NCBI GenBank assembly: GCA_964599915.1 | Contig: CAZRHR010000028.1 | Location: 1 to 30,286, forward strand | Direction: 5' to 3' | From: CAZRHR01 sp964599915 | GTDB lineage: Bacteria; Bacteroidota; Bacteroidia; CAIKAF01 | DNA: 30,286 nt | Shown: piece by piece, positions 7,685-15,317 of the stretch | Position numbering within the stretch: the first letter of the stretch is position 1 | Layout of the letters: each line of letters opens with the position of its first letter | Translations under genes and position numbers: made by a program | Notes under the pieces: generated by a model | What the model saw: the letters and a program-made list of their open reading frames with translations, nothing else | The model's database searches: none | Told to the model about the DNA's origin: nothing

Positions 7685-7996
7685 TCACCACCTGCCCACT
7701 TCCTCCATTTGCGTACGAAACGCCACATACTTACCCCCAAACCTTTGCTCTGTATCGGCCATAAGTCGGGGCGCTTCATTTTCCCGATACGCCTCCAGCT
7801 GAGCCATGGAAGGACATTCATACTGAATGGAATATGTGATTCCACCCATTTCCTCTTCAATCAACAAGCGCGACATGCGGGCGCCGGAAAAATAACCGGT
7901 AGCCAAAACCGCAGGCACATGGTGTGCCAACATCCATTCTTTCCATTGGTCGTGAAAAGACTCTTCAATATTGATGGTGACATTGTAGATAATCAT
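7685..7996 (-). CDS. DUF4286 family protein
   Basis: The 103-residue cytosolic protein begins MIIYNVTINIEESFHDQWKE and continues with HHVPAVLATGYFSGARMSRL and a GGITYSIQYECPS strand. These are the features of the DUF4286 family common in Bacteroidota, whose fold is probably a small ferredoxin-like alpha/beta barrel. No catalytic residues can be named and the function is unknown. Its ATG overlaps the stop of the flavin reductase gene by 4 nt (7993-7996), so it is the last gene of the tgt-lptF/G-accA operon and is translationally coupled to its neighbour. Confidence 0.8.
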   Translation of the reverse strand: MIIYNVTINIEESFHDQWKEWMLAHHVPAVLATGYFSGARMSRLLIEEEMGGITYSIQYECPSMAQLEAYRENEAPRLMADTEQRFGGKYVAFRTQMEEVGRW

Positions 7997-8886
7997 AACA
8001 ACATGCGGGTATTAAGCCAATGGATGGCCGGCCAAACTTGGTCTTGATCCAACCACCAGATGGCCTGTTGAAACACATCGCCTTCGCGAGGAAATTCAGG
8101 ATGTTTCATCCAAGTTTGCCCTTCTTCAGTTTGCCAAAAGGCTTCAGATTCTTCTGTACCGGGCCAAGCCAGCACATTACCTAAACGCCCTAAATGGTTA
8201 CCAGACAATCGAGAAGAAAAACGAATGGGTTCAGGCAAAGCATCAATACCAATGCCAATCCCGTTCACAGGTTTTGGAACAGTAAAAAGGGCCGTTCCGG
8301 AAGCCCGTACATAGGTGTCACCACCCAAGCGACCGACCAAATCGATGAGATGCGGATCTATTTGCCCCTGTTCATCTAGCACATCGGGATGAATATGGAG
8401 TCGAAGAATCTCCGCAAAAATGAGGTTTCCTGCGCCACCTTCCATGCCTGTATGCACCACTTGGGTTACTTTACATTCCATGTGAAAAGGCGACTCTTTC
8501 ACCCGAGGCGGCTGAACGACCTCGGACGCGAGTGGCGTAAGTCCCGATTTCAGAAATTCATCTACACCGGCAGGATATTCTACGGAGCTCAGAGAGGTTT
8601 GTTGAACCATCGCAAAATTAACCGCATTGATGACCAACTCCCCGGTAGCCATAGCATTTTCCAATGTATGCTTGGTCGTATTATCCCTTACTCTTCGAGC
8701 AGGAGAAACAATGGCCATCGGTGGATTTGAACCAAAGACATTGAAAAAAGAAAAAGGGCTGAGGTTCACGCGACCATGCTGGTCTATGGTACTCACAAGG
8801 GCAATGGGCCTAGGAGCCACGCCACCTAAGAGATAGCTGTGAAACTTTCCCGTAGGAATTTGTCCCGGAATGATGGTGGTAAACAT
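7993..8886 (-). CDS. Flavin reductase-like (FMN-binding split-barrel) protein
   Basis: The 297-residue product carries the flavin reductase-like domain in residues about 5-205. GGVAPRPIALVSTIDQHGRVNLSPFSFFNVFGSNPP (a conserved flavin-contacting segment) is followed by RDNTTKHTLENAMATGELVIN and a YPAGVDEF loop. ECKVTQVVHTG and a GRLGGDTYVR segment follow. Such proteins bind FMN and reduce flavin with NAD(P)H or act as small oxidoreductases; the substrate here is unknown. The last 80 residues or so are an extra helical region. The start lies only 3 nt after the accA stop, and the stop overlaps the DUF4286 start. Confidence 0.87.
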   Translation of the reverse strand: MFTTIIPGQIPTGKFHSYLLGGVAPRPIALVSTIDQHGRVNLSPFSFFNVFGSNPPMAIVSPARRVRDNTTKHTLENAMATGELVINAVNFAMVQQTSLSSVEYPAGVDEFLKSGLTPLASEVVQPPRVKESPFHMECKVTQVVHTGMEGGAGNLIFAEILRLHIHPDVLDEQGQIDPHLIDLVGRLGGDTYVRASGTALFTVPKPVNGIGIGIDALPEPIRFSSRLSGNHLGRLGNVLAWPGTEESEAFWQTEEGQTWMKHPEFPREGDVFQQAIWWLDQDQVWPAIHWLNTRMLL

Positions 8887-8889
8887 GGA

Positions 8890-9843
8890 TTATTCTTGAT
8901 ACACACCCATGTTGGCAAACTTCTGAATTCGGGCATCTATGCGCTTATCCGGATTCATTTTCAGAAGCTTAGGCAACACGTCCAATAAAGTTTTTTTCAC
9001 TGCTGCAAAAGCCGCATCTGGATTTTGGTGCGCCCCACCGGGAGGTTCTGGGATAATACCATCGATGAGTTTATTGTTTAACATATCGGTGGCGGTCAAT
9101 TTCAAAGCGGAGGCCGCTTCCTCTTTGTGGTCCCAGTTTCTCCAAAGGATGGAAGAACAACTTTCAGGAGAGATGACGGAATACCAAGTGTTTTCTAACA
9201 TATACACTTTATCACCGATTCCAATGCCTAAGGCACCACCTGAAGCACCCTCGCCTATGATAAAGCAAATGATGGGCACTTTCAGTTTAAACATTTCCAA
9301 AAGGTTTCTGGCGATGGCTTCCCCTTGTCCTCTTTCTTCTGCTTCCAGTCCGGGATACGCACCGGGTGTATCAATAAACGTAACTACGGGCAAACCAAAC
9401 TTTTCGGCCATGCGCATAAGACGTAGGGCTTTGCGATAACCTTCCGGATTGGCCATGCCGAAATTGCGGTATTGTCGCATTTTGGTGTTGATGCCTTTCT
9501 GTTGCCCAATCAACATACAATTGAAGGCGTCAATGGTACCTAATCCGCCCACCATGGCTTTGTCGTCGCCTACATTTCTATCGCCATGCAATTCCATAAA
9601 ACGACCTTCGGTCAATGCGTCGAAATACGCTAAAGCATAGGGTCTTTCAGGATGACGGGAAATTTGTACCCGTTGCCAAGGTGTGAGGTTGGCATATAAA
9701 TGTGCACGGGTTTCCTCGATCTTCCGCGCGACCTCTTGCATGGGGCCGGTTAAATCCAGTCCGTTTTTTTCTGCCATTTCTTGGAGTCGCTCCATTTCTT
9801 CCTGAAGCGCTTGAACAGGCTTTTCAAATTCCAGATACGTCAT
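8890..9843 (-). CDS. accA: Acetyl-CoA carboxylase carboxyltransferase subunit alpha
   Basis: The 317-residue length is that of bacterial AccA. With AccD it moves the carboxyl group from biotin on AccB to acetyl-CoA, giving malonyl-CoA for fatty-acid synthesis. The N-terminal helical segment (LEFEKPVQALQEEMERLQEM) is followed by TPWQRVQISRHPERPYALAY, ELHGDRN, the glycine-rich FIDTPGAYPGLEAEERGQGE and GEGASGGALGIGIGD. These are the family hallmarks of the crotonase-like fold. accD is not in the window. The gene starts 9 nt after the permease stop and ends 3 nt before the flavin reductase start, so it is inside one operon. Expression would then follow the upstream tgt promoter. Confidence 0.97.
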   Translation of the reverse strand: MTYLEFEKPVQALQEEMERLQEMAEKNGLDLTGPMQEVARKIEETRAHLYANLTPWQRVQISRHPERPYALAYFDALTEGRFMELHGDRNVGDDKAMVGGLGTIDAFNCMLIGQQKGINTKMRQYRNFGMANPEGYRKALRLMRMAEKFGLPVVTFIDTPGAYPGLEAEERGQGEAIARNLLEMFKLKVPIICFIIGEGASGGALGIGIGDKVYMLENTWYSVISPESCSSILWRNWDHKEEAASALKLTATDMLNNKLIDGIIPEPPGGAHQNPDAAFAAVKKTLLDVLPKLLKMNPDKRIDARIQKFANMGVYQE

Positions 9844-9852
9844 ACACGTTAA

Positions 9853-10944
9853 TTACCGTTGGGCAAATTTAGATAAAATAATCCCGATTCCCCCGAAAAT
9901 GAAATTGGGCAACCAAACCCCCAACCAAGGCGGAATACCACCGCTTATGGCAAAGCTATTGGTCACTTTTTGAATAAATACGTAAGCAAAGGCCAAAGAA
10001 ATACCAAAAGCCAATTGAATACCAATCCCACCGCGCATTTTTCTGCTGGCTATGGGCACGGCAATCAAGGTTAGGATAATAGCAGCCATGGGATTGGCGG
10101 TGCGGGAATGAGACTCCACCTCATAATAAGGTAAAAATGCACTTCCTTTTTTCCTTTCCGCTTCAATAAAGTTAGACAACTCGCGGTTCGACATGAGTTC
10201 CACCACTTTCAAATCCACCCTGAAAATTTCATGGTTGAAGGGGAAAATCGTATCCATAACGGCCCCCTTTCTCCAACCTTTTTCTCCCGTTTTACCAGCC
10301 ATGTAGCGATATAAATGCCACACGCCGGCCAGTGAATCATAACGGGCTTCATCGCACAACAAGCGATACGTGAGTTGCCCATTTTCAATGCGTTCATAGG
10401 AGAATCGTACCGCCTTTTTTCCCTCAAAATCAAATCGCTCACAATACACATATTCCGTGTCCGATACCTTTTGGTGGGTGTTGGGGGTAGATAAATTTTG
10501 TCGTTTTAAATAGGTTCGCTCAAACTTGATGCGGGTTTGGTTGGCATGTGGAATCACATAATTCGACACCAAAAAAATACCGGACGCCAGCAACATGGCC
10601 GCCGCCAAGTAAGGAACAAGTAGTCGGGTGAAACTCCAGCCTGCCGTATGTAAGGCAATGATTTCGTACCGGTACGCCAACCTGCTGGTGAAATAAATCA
10701 CGGAGATAAAAACAAAAAGCGGACTGAAAAGGGTAATGAAATAAGGGATGAAATTGAGGTAGTAATCCAATACAATTTCATTCAATGTAGGCGCTTTACC
10801 ATACTTTCCAAGAAATCCATCCAACTTCTCGCTGATGTCGAAAACGATAGTAATACCAATAATGAGGCTAATGGCCACGGCAAAGGTCCCCAAGAAATTC
10901 CTGATGATATACCAATCGGCAATACCTGGGAACCTAAATCTCAT
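9853..10944 (-). CDS. LptF/LptG family lipopolysaccharide export permease
   Basis: The 363-residue product has the LptF/LptG (YjgP/YjgQ) layout. One membrane helix follows DWYIIRNFLGTFAVAISLIIGI; two more lie near residues 55-120; a large periplasmic beta domain spans about 130-260 (NYVIPHANQTRIKFERTYL, YVYCERFDFEGKKA). Three C-terminal helices begin around SRTANPMAAIILTLIAVPIA. With LptB it would extract lipopolysaccharide from the inner membrane. I chose the ATG at 10944 because it forms an ATGA overlap with the tgt stop and gives the standard N-terminus; an upstream in-frame ATG at 10983 would add 13 polar residues inside tgt. LptF and LptG cannot be told apart here with confidence. Confidence 0.9.
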   Translation of the reverse strand: MRFRFPGIADWYIIRNFLGTFAVAISLIIGITIVFDISEKLDGFLGKYGKAPTLNEIVLDYYLNFIPYFITLFSPLFVFISVIYFTSRLAYRYEIIALHTAGWSFTRLLVPYLAAAMLLASGIFLVSNYVIPHANQTRIKFERTYLKRQNLSTPNTHQKVSDTEYVYCERFDFEGKKAVRFSYERIENGQLTYRLLCDEARYDSLAGVWHLYRYMAGKTGEKGWRKGAVMDTIFPFNHEIFRVDLKVVELMSNRELSNFIEAERKKGSAFLPYYEVESHSRTANPMAAIILTLIAVPIASRKMRGGIGIQLAFGISLAFAYVFIQKVTNSFAISGGIPPWLGVWLPNFIFGGIGIILSKFAQR

Positions 10945-12074
10945 CTTTTCTGCATTAAGGTAGGTAAGACGCTTGCCTTCCACGTGGAAAAATGACCCGC
11001 TAAAATCTGTACGCGGGCTTCTTTCACCAATTGAAGGTAAAAATGAAGGTTATGCAAACTGGCAATTTGGCCGGCCAGCCGTTCATTCACCTGAAATAAA
11101 TGCCGCAAATATGCTTTGGAATATTGGGAATCTGCAAACAACGCACTTTGAGGATCAAGGGGAGAAAAATCCATTTCCCATTTTTTATTTTTAATGTGAA
11201 TGATTCCCTCCCAGGTAAACAACATTCCATTACGACCATTTCGGGTGGGCATCACACAATCGAACATATCTACACCCAACGATATACCTTCCAAAATATT
11301 TTCCGGTGTTCCCACGCCCATCAGGTAGCGGGGTTTGTCTTCGGGTAAAATGTCACAAACCAGCTCCGTAAACCGGTACATGTCTTCGGCGGGTTCGCCT
11401 ACACTTAGACCACCAATGGCCACACCTTCAGGTCCGCGTTCTGCCGCAAAATGTGCCGACGCCTCCCTCAAATCCGGGTAAACAGAACCTTGCACAATGG
11501 GAAAAAGGGCTTGATGGTGGCCATACAAAGGCTCGGTGGCCTTAAATTGTTTCACACAACGGTCCAACCAACGGTGGGTCAATTCGATGGATTTACGGGC
11601 ATAGGCATAATCCGAAGGATAAGGTGGACATTCATCGAAAGCCATGATGATGTCTGCACCAATTTTCCTTTGAATGTCCATAACATTTTCCGGGGTAAAA
11701 AGATGCCTTGACCCGTCGATATGGGATTGAAAAGCAGCACCTTCTTCTTTCAATTTGCGCTGAGACGACAAAGAAAAAATTTGATAACCACCGGAATCCG
11801 TCAGCATGGGCCTATCCCAACCAATGAAACGATGTAAACCACCGGCTTTTTCAAGCACTTCGGTGCCGGGCCGAAGGTATAAATGATAGGTATTTCCTAA
11901 AATTATTTGTGCGCCAACATCGTCCTTTAACTCCCGCTGATGTACCGCTTTTACCGAACCTACGGTGCCCACGGGCATGAATATGGGCGTTTGAATGTCG
12001 CCATGCCCTGTTGAAAGTACACCTGCGCGGGCTTTAGAACCCGAATCTGTAGCTATTTTTTTAAATTCATGCAT
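10941..12074 (-). CDS. tgt: tRNA-guanine(34) transglycosylase
   Basis: The 377-residue protein (from the ATG at 12074; another in-frame ATG at 12095 adds seven residues) exchanges guanine 34 for a queuine precursor in GUN-anticodon tRNAs. Visible motifs are GTVGSVKAVHQREL, LGNTYHLYLRPG, the substrate-pocket DSGGYQIFSLS, and AFDECPPYPSDYAYARKS. Next are SVGEPAEDMYRF and VDMFDCVMPTRNGRNG, which holds the catalytic aspartate. Oddly, the zinc site is incomplete: where bacterial enzymes normally show C-x-C-x2-C this protein reads SALFADSQYSKAYLRHLF with no cysteine, although the later IASLHNLHFYLQL histidine is kept. It is the first gene of a five-gene operon running leftwards. Confidence 0.96.
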   Translation of the reverse strand: MHEFKKIATDSGSKARAGVLSTGHGDIQTPIFMPVGTVGSVKAVHQRELKDDVGAQIILGNTYHLYLRPGTEVLEKAGGLHRFIGWDRPMLTDSGGYQIFSLSSQRKLKEEGAAFQSHIDGSRHLFTPENVMDIQRKIGADIIMAFDECPPYPSDYAYARKSIELTHRWLDRCVKQFKATEPLYGHHQALFPIVQGSVYPDLREASAHFAAERGPEGVAIGGLSVGEPAEDMYRFTELVCDILPEDKPRYLMGVGTPENILEGISLGVDMFDCVMPTRNGRNGMLFTWEGIIHIKNKKWEMDFSPLDPQSALFADSQYSKAYLRHLFQVNERLAGQIASLHNLHFYLQLVKEARVQILAGHFSTWKASVLPTLMQKR

Positions 12075-12110
12075 AATCCCGCCAAAAGTCCGCAAATTTC
12101 GGCATTCAAA

Positions 12111-13199
12111 ATGAATAATCTGCTACACCTCCTTTTTGCATTGGCCGGTCTTTGGTACTTGGGTTGGCGGTGTTGGGCCTTTATCTGGTTGGAAAAAAAA
12201 CCACCTGAGGGTCAGGAAACACCGGATTTACATGTGCTTATTTGTGCCAGAAATGCAGCCCAACTTCTTGCTTCCCATCTTCCTGCATGGCTGGAACAAA
12301 ATTATCCTCGTTTCGAGGTTTGGGTGGTAAATGATGCTTCTTCGGACGAAACAGAAGAGGTTTTATCCCAACTGGCACAAAAGTATAAGCACTTACATGT
12401 GCTTACCCTTTCAGAAAAAAAGGAAGTCGGCAAAAGAGGGGCATTGGCGTATGGATTGACCCACCTTCCGGAAGTCCAAGTGGTACTCACAGACGCCGAT
12501 TGTCGGCCGTCAAGTCCATTTTTTTTAAAAGAATTGGCGAGCCAAATTGGAATAGCAAAAGTCACGTATGTAGGGTTGGGTTTATATGAAGCGCAAGGGC
12601 ATGGCGTGCAAGCCATGGTTCAATTTGAAACCATGCAAACGGCCTATTTGTATTATGGTGCAGCCGCGGCAGGTCTCCCATACATGGGTGTTGGCCGGAA
12701 CATGGGGTATGCGACCTCTTCCGGAATAAAGATGGTGGCGGCCTCGGCCAAAGGAAATGTAGCCGGTGGAGACGATGATTTATCGATTTCCTCCGGCCTT
12801 GGAGGAAAAATCCAACCAATCCGTGGAAAAGCCGCGTGGACGTTGAGCACTGCCCCAAGAGATGTCGCCGAATGGTGGAACCAAAAAAGCCGTCATTATC
12901 AAACCTCTGTCCATTATCCTTTTCACACTTTGCTCATGCTGGGAATCGATCAATTATCACATACCCTCTTATGGCTCTTGGGTTTGAGCGGTTTCCTTTT
13001 CCCCGAAACCCAACCTTTGGCTTGGATAAGCTTAGGAATACTAGGAACGGTCTGGGGTTTTTATGCCTTTAGCTTATATCGAAGGGGCATTAAAATAAAC
13101 CTTTTTAAGATAGGTGTAGGAGATTTTATATGTACTTTCGTTCTACCTATATTATGGTTACAGGCGATTCTATGGAAACCACGGGGCCGATGGACTTAA
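12111..13199 (+). CDS. Membrane-anchored glycosyltransferase, family 2
   Basis: The 362-residue product begins with one hydrophobic helix (NNLLHLLFALAGLWYLGWR). The GT-A domain follows: LHVLICARNAAQLL, FEVWVVNDASSDETEEVL, GKRGALAYGL and the DXD-type TDADCRPS that binds the metal and nucleotide sugar. Later VAGGDDDLSISSGL and QKSRHYQTS resemble the acceptor-side ED and (Q/R)xxRW motifs of processive GT2 enzymes. Two or three C-terminal helices lie at about residues 270-345. It transfers a sugar onto a surface glycan or lipid; the substrate is unknown. The start at 12111 leaves a 36-nt divergent gap to tgt; an upstream ATG at 12069 would overlap tgt. Its end overlaps the sigma-factor gene. Confidence 0.85.
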   Translation: MNNLLHLLFALAGLWYLGWRCWAFIWLEKKPPEGQETPDLHVLICARNAAQLLASHLPAWLEQNYPRFEVWVVNDASSDETEEVLSQLAQKYKHLHVLTLSEKKEVGKRGALAYGLTHLPEVQVVLTDADCRPSSPFFLKELASQIGIAKVTYVGLGLYEAQGHGVQAMVQFETMQTAYLYYGAAAAGLPYMGVGRNMGYATSSGIKMVAASAKGNVAGGDDDLSISSGLGGKIQPIRGKAAWTLSTAPRDVAEWWNQKSRHYQTSVHYPFHTLLMLGIDQLSHTLLWLLGLSGFLFPETQPLAWISLGILGTVWGFYAFSLYRRGIKINLFKIGVGDFICTFVLPILWLQAILWKPRGRWT

Positions 13200-13795
13200 G
13201 TCGGCTGTCTGACCGAGCGCGGTCAGATTATGCCCTTGTACGCTTGGCCGTAGACGAAGGCAACCAACAAGCTTTTGCCAAATTGCTTCAATATTATCGG
13301 GAGCCCTTGGTACAACTGCTTTATAAAATGACCTCTAACCGAGACGATGCAGAGGATTTAATGATGGAGAGTTTCGGCAAAGCGTTCAAAAGTTTAGCAC
13401 ATTATCAACCCCATTATGCTTTTTCTACCTGGCTTTTTCGGATTGCGACCAATGTAGGGATTGATTATTTGAGAAAAAGGCGGTTAAAAACTACGAGTTT
13501 AGATAATCCTTTTAAGACGGATGAAGGCGAAGAGGTGGGACATGATGTAAGTTCAGGCCAGCCCGATCCGGAAGAAACCCTCATTTTTAATCAGAAAAAA
13601 TTGATCCTTCGCCAAGTGGTGGACCAGCTAAAACCTCGTTACAAACAGCTCATAGAAATGCGCTATTACGAAGAACTGAGTTATGAGGAGATCGCTGAAA
13701 AATTGGACATTCCATTGGGAACAGTAAAAGCCCAGTTGTTTCGAGCGAAAGAGTTACTTCACCAAATTTTGAGGGTGGGAAAAAATAAATTTTGA
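13172..13795 (+). CDS. RNA polymerase sigma factor, sigma-70 family (ECF-like)
   Basis: About 207 residues. Region 2 spans NQQAFAKLLQYYREPLVQLL, the RDDAEDLMMESFGKAFKSL core and STWLFRIATNVGIDYLRKRR. Region 4 spans LKPRYKQLIEMRYYEELS and the helix-turn-helix YEEIAEKLDIPLGTVKAQLFRAKELL. There is no region 1.1 or 3, so it is an ECF-size factor. It directs RNA polymerase to a specific promoter set, which is unknown; no anti-sigma gene is adjacent. Possible starts are 13130, 13154, 13172 and 13190, all overlapping the glycosyltransferase end at 13199. I chose 13172, but 13190 (10-nt overlap) is equally reasonable. It is translationally coupled to rsmG by a TGATG junction. Confidence 0.9.
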   Translation: METTGPMDLSRLSDRARSDYALVRLAVDEGNQQAFAKLLQYYREPLVQLLYKMTSNRDDAEDLMMESFGKAFKSLAHYQPHYAFSTWLFRIATNVGIDYLRKRRLKTTSLDNPFKTDEGEEVGHDVSSGQPDPEETLIFNQKKLILRQVVDQLKPRYKQLIEMRYYEELSYEEIAEKLDIPLGTVKAQLFRAKELLHQILRVGKNKF

Positions 13796-14442
13796 TGGAT
13801 TTTTCAACCATGTATGCCCGGTGGTTTCCGGAATTATCTCCGACCCATATCGCCGCCATGGAAGCCGCTATGGTGGCCTACCGAGATTGGAACCAGAAAA
13901 TCAATGTCATTTCCAGAAAAGACATGGACAACCTGGGCATCAGGCATTTTATACATAGTTTGTCCATAGCGAAAGCCCATAGGTTTCTGCCTGGGAAGCG
14001 CGTCATTGATGTGGGAACAGGTGGCGGATTTCCGGGGATTCCCTTGGCCATTTTGCATCCTGAAACCGAGTTTTTATTGGTGGATGCCATTGGGAAAAAA
14101 TTGAAGGTTGTGGAAGCTGTTTCGGAAGCGGCAGGATTAAAGAATGTGACTACCCTTCACAGCCGCATAGAAGATGTAAAAGTGAGTGCCACATATATTA
14201 CAGGACGTGCGGTGGAACCTGCCATGTCCTTTTATAAAAGAGTTTCCGGACGTCTCCTGCCAAGGAAAGGCGAAGAGGACAAAAGCTCAGGAGTGTATTA
14301 CTTAACCGGGCCTGGAGCACTAACACAGACCTTTAGTTGGCGTCATACTCCCCAAGAATGGTGCTTAGCCGATTGGTTTAAAGAGGAGCCATGGTTCGAA
14401 ACTAAGCATTTGGTATTTCTTCCCACACAGAAAGGACAATGA
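13795..14442 (+). CDS. rsmG: 16S rRNA (guanine(527)-N7)-methyltransferase
   Basis: The 215-residue length matches RsmG (GidB). It methylates N7 of G527 in the 530 loop of 16S rRNA using S-adenosylmethionine. Residues about 28-55 give WNQKINVISRKDMDNLGIRHFIHSL, a family signature. The SAM-binding VIDVGTGGGFPGIPLAILHP and FLLVDAIGKKLKVV follow. SRIEDVK and ITGRAVEP come in the usual order. The start at 13795 overlaps the sigma-factor stop by one base (TGATG); a TTG at 13792 is a less likely alternative. The stop overlaps the next ATG by 4 nt, so sigma factor, rsmG and carbonic anhydrase genes are one translational unit. Confidence 0.95.
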   Translation: MDFSTMYARWFPELSPTHIAAMEAAMVAYRDWNQKINVISRKDMDNLGIRHFIHSLSIAKAHRFLPGKRVIDVGTGGGFPGIPLAILHPETEFLLVDAIGKKLKVVEAVSEAAGLKNVTTLHSRIEDVKVSATYITGRAVEPAMSFYKRVSGRLLPRKGEEDKSSGVYYLTGPGALTQTFSWRHTPQEWCLADWFKEEPWFETKHLVFLPTQKGQ

Positions 14443-14984
14443 AGGCGACTATTTTAGAAGTAAACGGGAAAAAGCCAATCTTTGGAACAGGTTGTGCCTT
14501 GGCGCCTGGCGCAGTAGTTACTGGAGACGTGGTGTTTGGACAAGATTGTTCGGTTTGGTTTCATGCCGTAGTACGTGGAGATGTACACCGGATTCGCATC
14601 GGCAACCAGGTGAATGTACAAGACCATGCGGTAATCCATTGTACGTATGAAAAAGCCGATGTGGTGATTGGCGACAGGGTAAGTATAGGCCACCGTGCCA
14701 TTGTGCATGGCTGCCATATTGGGAATGATGTGTTGGTGGGCATGGGTGCCATTGTGATGGACCACGTGGTGGTGGAATCTGGCGTTATTATCGCTGCCGG
14801 TTCGGTGGTGCTGGAAGGTACAAGATTAGAAAGTGGTTACTTGTATGCAGGGGTTCCGGCGCGAAAAGTGAAGCCGGTATCGGAAGCGTTACAAAAAGAC
14901 CTCATGCATCGAATTTCATCGAATTATGCCATGTATGCAGGTTGGTACCAAACAGATTTTCTGCATCCTGAACCATTAGAATAA
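14439..14984 (+). CDS. Gamma-carbonic anhydrase family protein (hexapeptide repeat)
   Basis: The 181-residue product is almost entirely left-handed beta-helix, with hexapeptide turns from about residue 15 to 150. Conserved gamma-class features are SVWFHAVVRGDVHRIRIG, NVQDHAVIHC and VSIGHRAIVHGCHIG. They supply the arginine, glutamine/aspartate and three histidines of the zinc site at the trimer interface. LYAGVPARKVKPVS and a C-terminal helix close the fold. Family members include YrdA-like proteins, some with bicarbonate/CO2 activity and others with none shown, so activity is inferred. It starts with an ATGA overlap after rsmG and is the last gene of this operon, with an AT-rich hairpin 27 nt downstream. 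Confidence 0.92.
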   Translation: MKATILEVNGKKPIFGTGCALAPGAVVTGDVVFGQDCSVWFHAVVRGDVHRIRIGNQVNVQDHAVIHCTYEKADVVIGDRVSIGHRAIVHGCHIGNDVLVGMGAIVMDHVVVESGVIIAAGSVVLEGTRLESGYLYAGVPARKVKPVSEALQKDLMHRISSNYAMYAGWYQTDFLHPEPLE

Positions 14985-15010
14985 TTAATTGTTGTTAGCA
15001 TTTAATGTCG

Positions 15011-15034
15011 AATTATAAATTTTGATTTATAATT
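15011..15034 (+). terminator. AT-rich hairpin after the carbonic anhydrase gene
   Basis: AATTATAAAT (15011-15020) and ATTTATAATT (15025-15034) are perfect reverse complements around a TTTG loop. The hairpin starts 27 nt after the carbonic anhydrase stop codon. It may end the operon transcript in a genome where strong G+C terminators are scarce, but stem stability is low and the U-tract is short. Confidence 0.4.
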
Positions 15035-15156
15035 TCTATGTTCAGTATTTAAAAACATGGAACTAACGTAAAGAAAAAATTGCCACCCCTACCCCATTAA
15101 AACCAAAAAAGGTATTAATATTCAAAAATGTTGTATATTTTCAATTATTTCACCTT

Positions 15157-15171
15157 ACTGAAAATTTCAGT
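15157..15171. promoter_or_regulatory. Operator-like palindrome upstream of the giant gene
   Basis: ACTGAAA and TTTCAGT flank a single A, giving a perfect 15-bp palindrome about 147 nt before the giant gene's ATG. A further TTCAGTT lies at 15207-15213. The size and symmetry would fit a dimeric regulator. No regulator gene is nearby and no consensus can be named. Confidence 0.3.
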
Positions 15172-15317
15172 TCAAGGTTAAAAATTTGTTCACTATCTAG
15201 TCCAAATTCAGTTGAGCTAAAACACAAAAATAAAACAAAGTGTAGTGCCTAATTATTGCGAAAAAATCTGTTATTTTGTAGTTTTCACTAAGTATATTCT
15301 ATGCCTAAATATACCGT

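Larger units (their letters stand above)
14985..15317 (+). other. Long AT-rich region upstream of the giant surface gene
   Basis: These 333 bases contain no supported gene. They hold a perfect AT hairpin (15011-15034) and an operator-like palindrome (15157-15171). An imperfect -7-like TTATTTTG is at 15271-15278. ATGCCTAAATATACCGTATGA at 15301-15321 encodes a five-residue-plus-start micro-ORF whose stop overlaps the giant gene's ATG. The length is unusual among the tightly packed neighbours and suggests that expression of the giant gene is regulated. Confidence 0.45.

Noticed and set aside
8939..9439. Antisense 166-residue frame within accA
   Set aside because: It is the complement of strongly conserved accA sequence; composition follows the accA codons.
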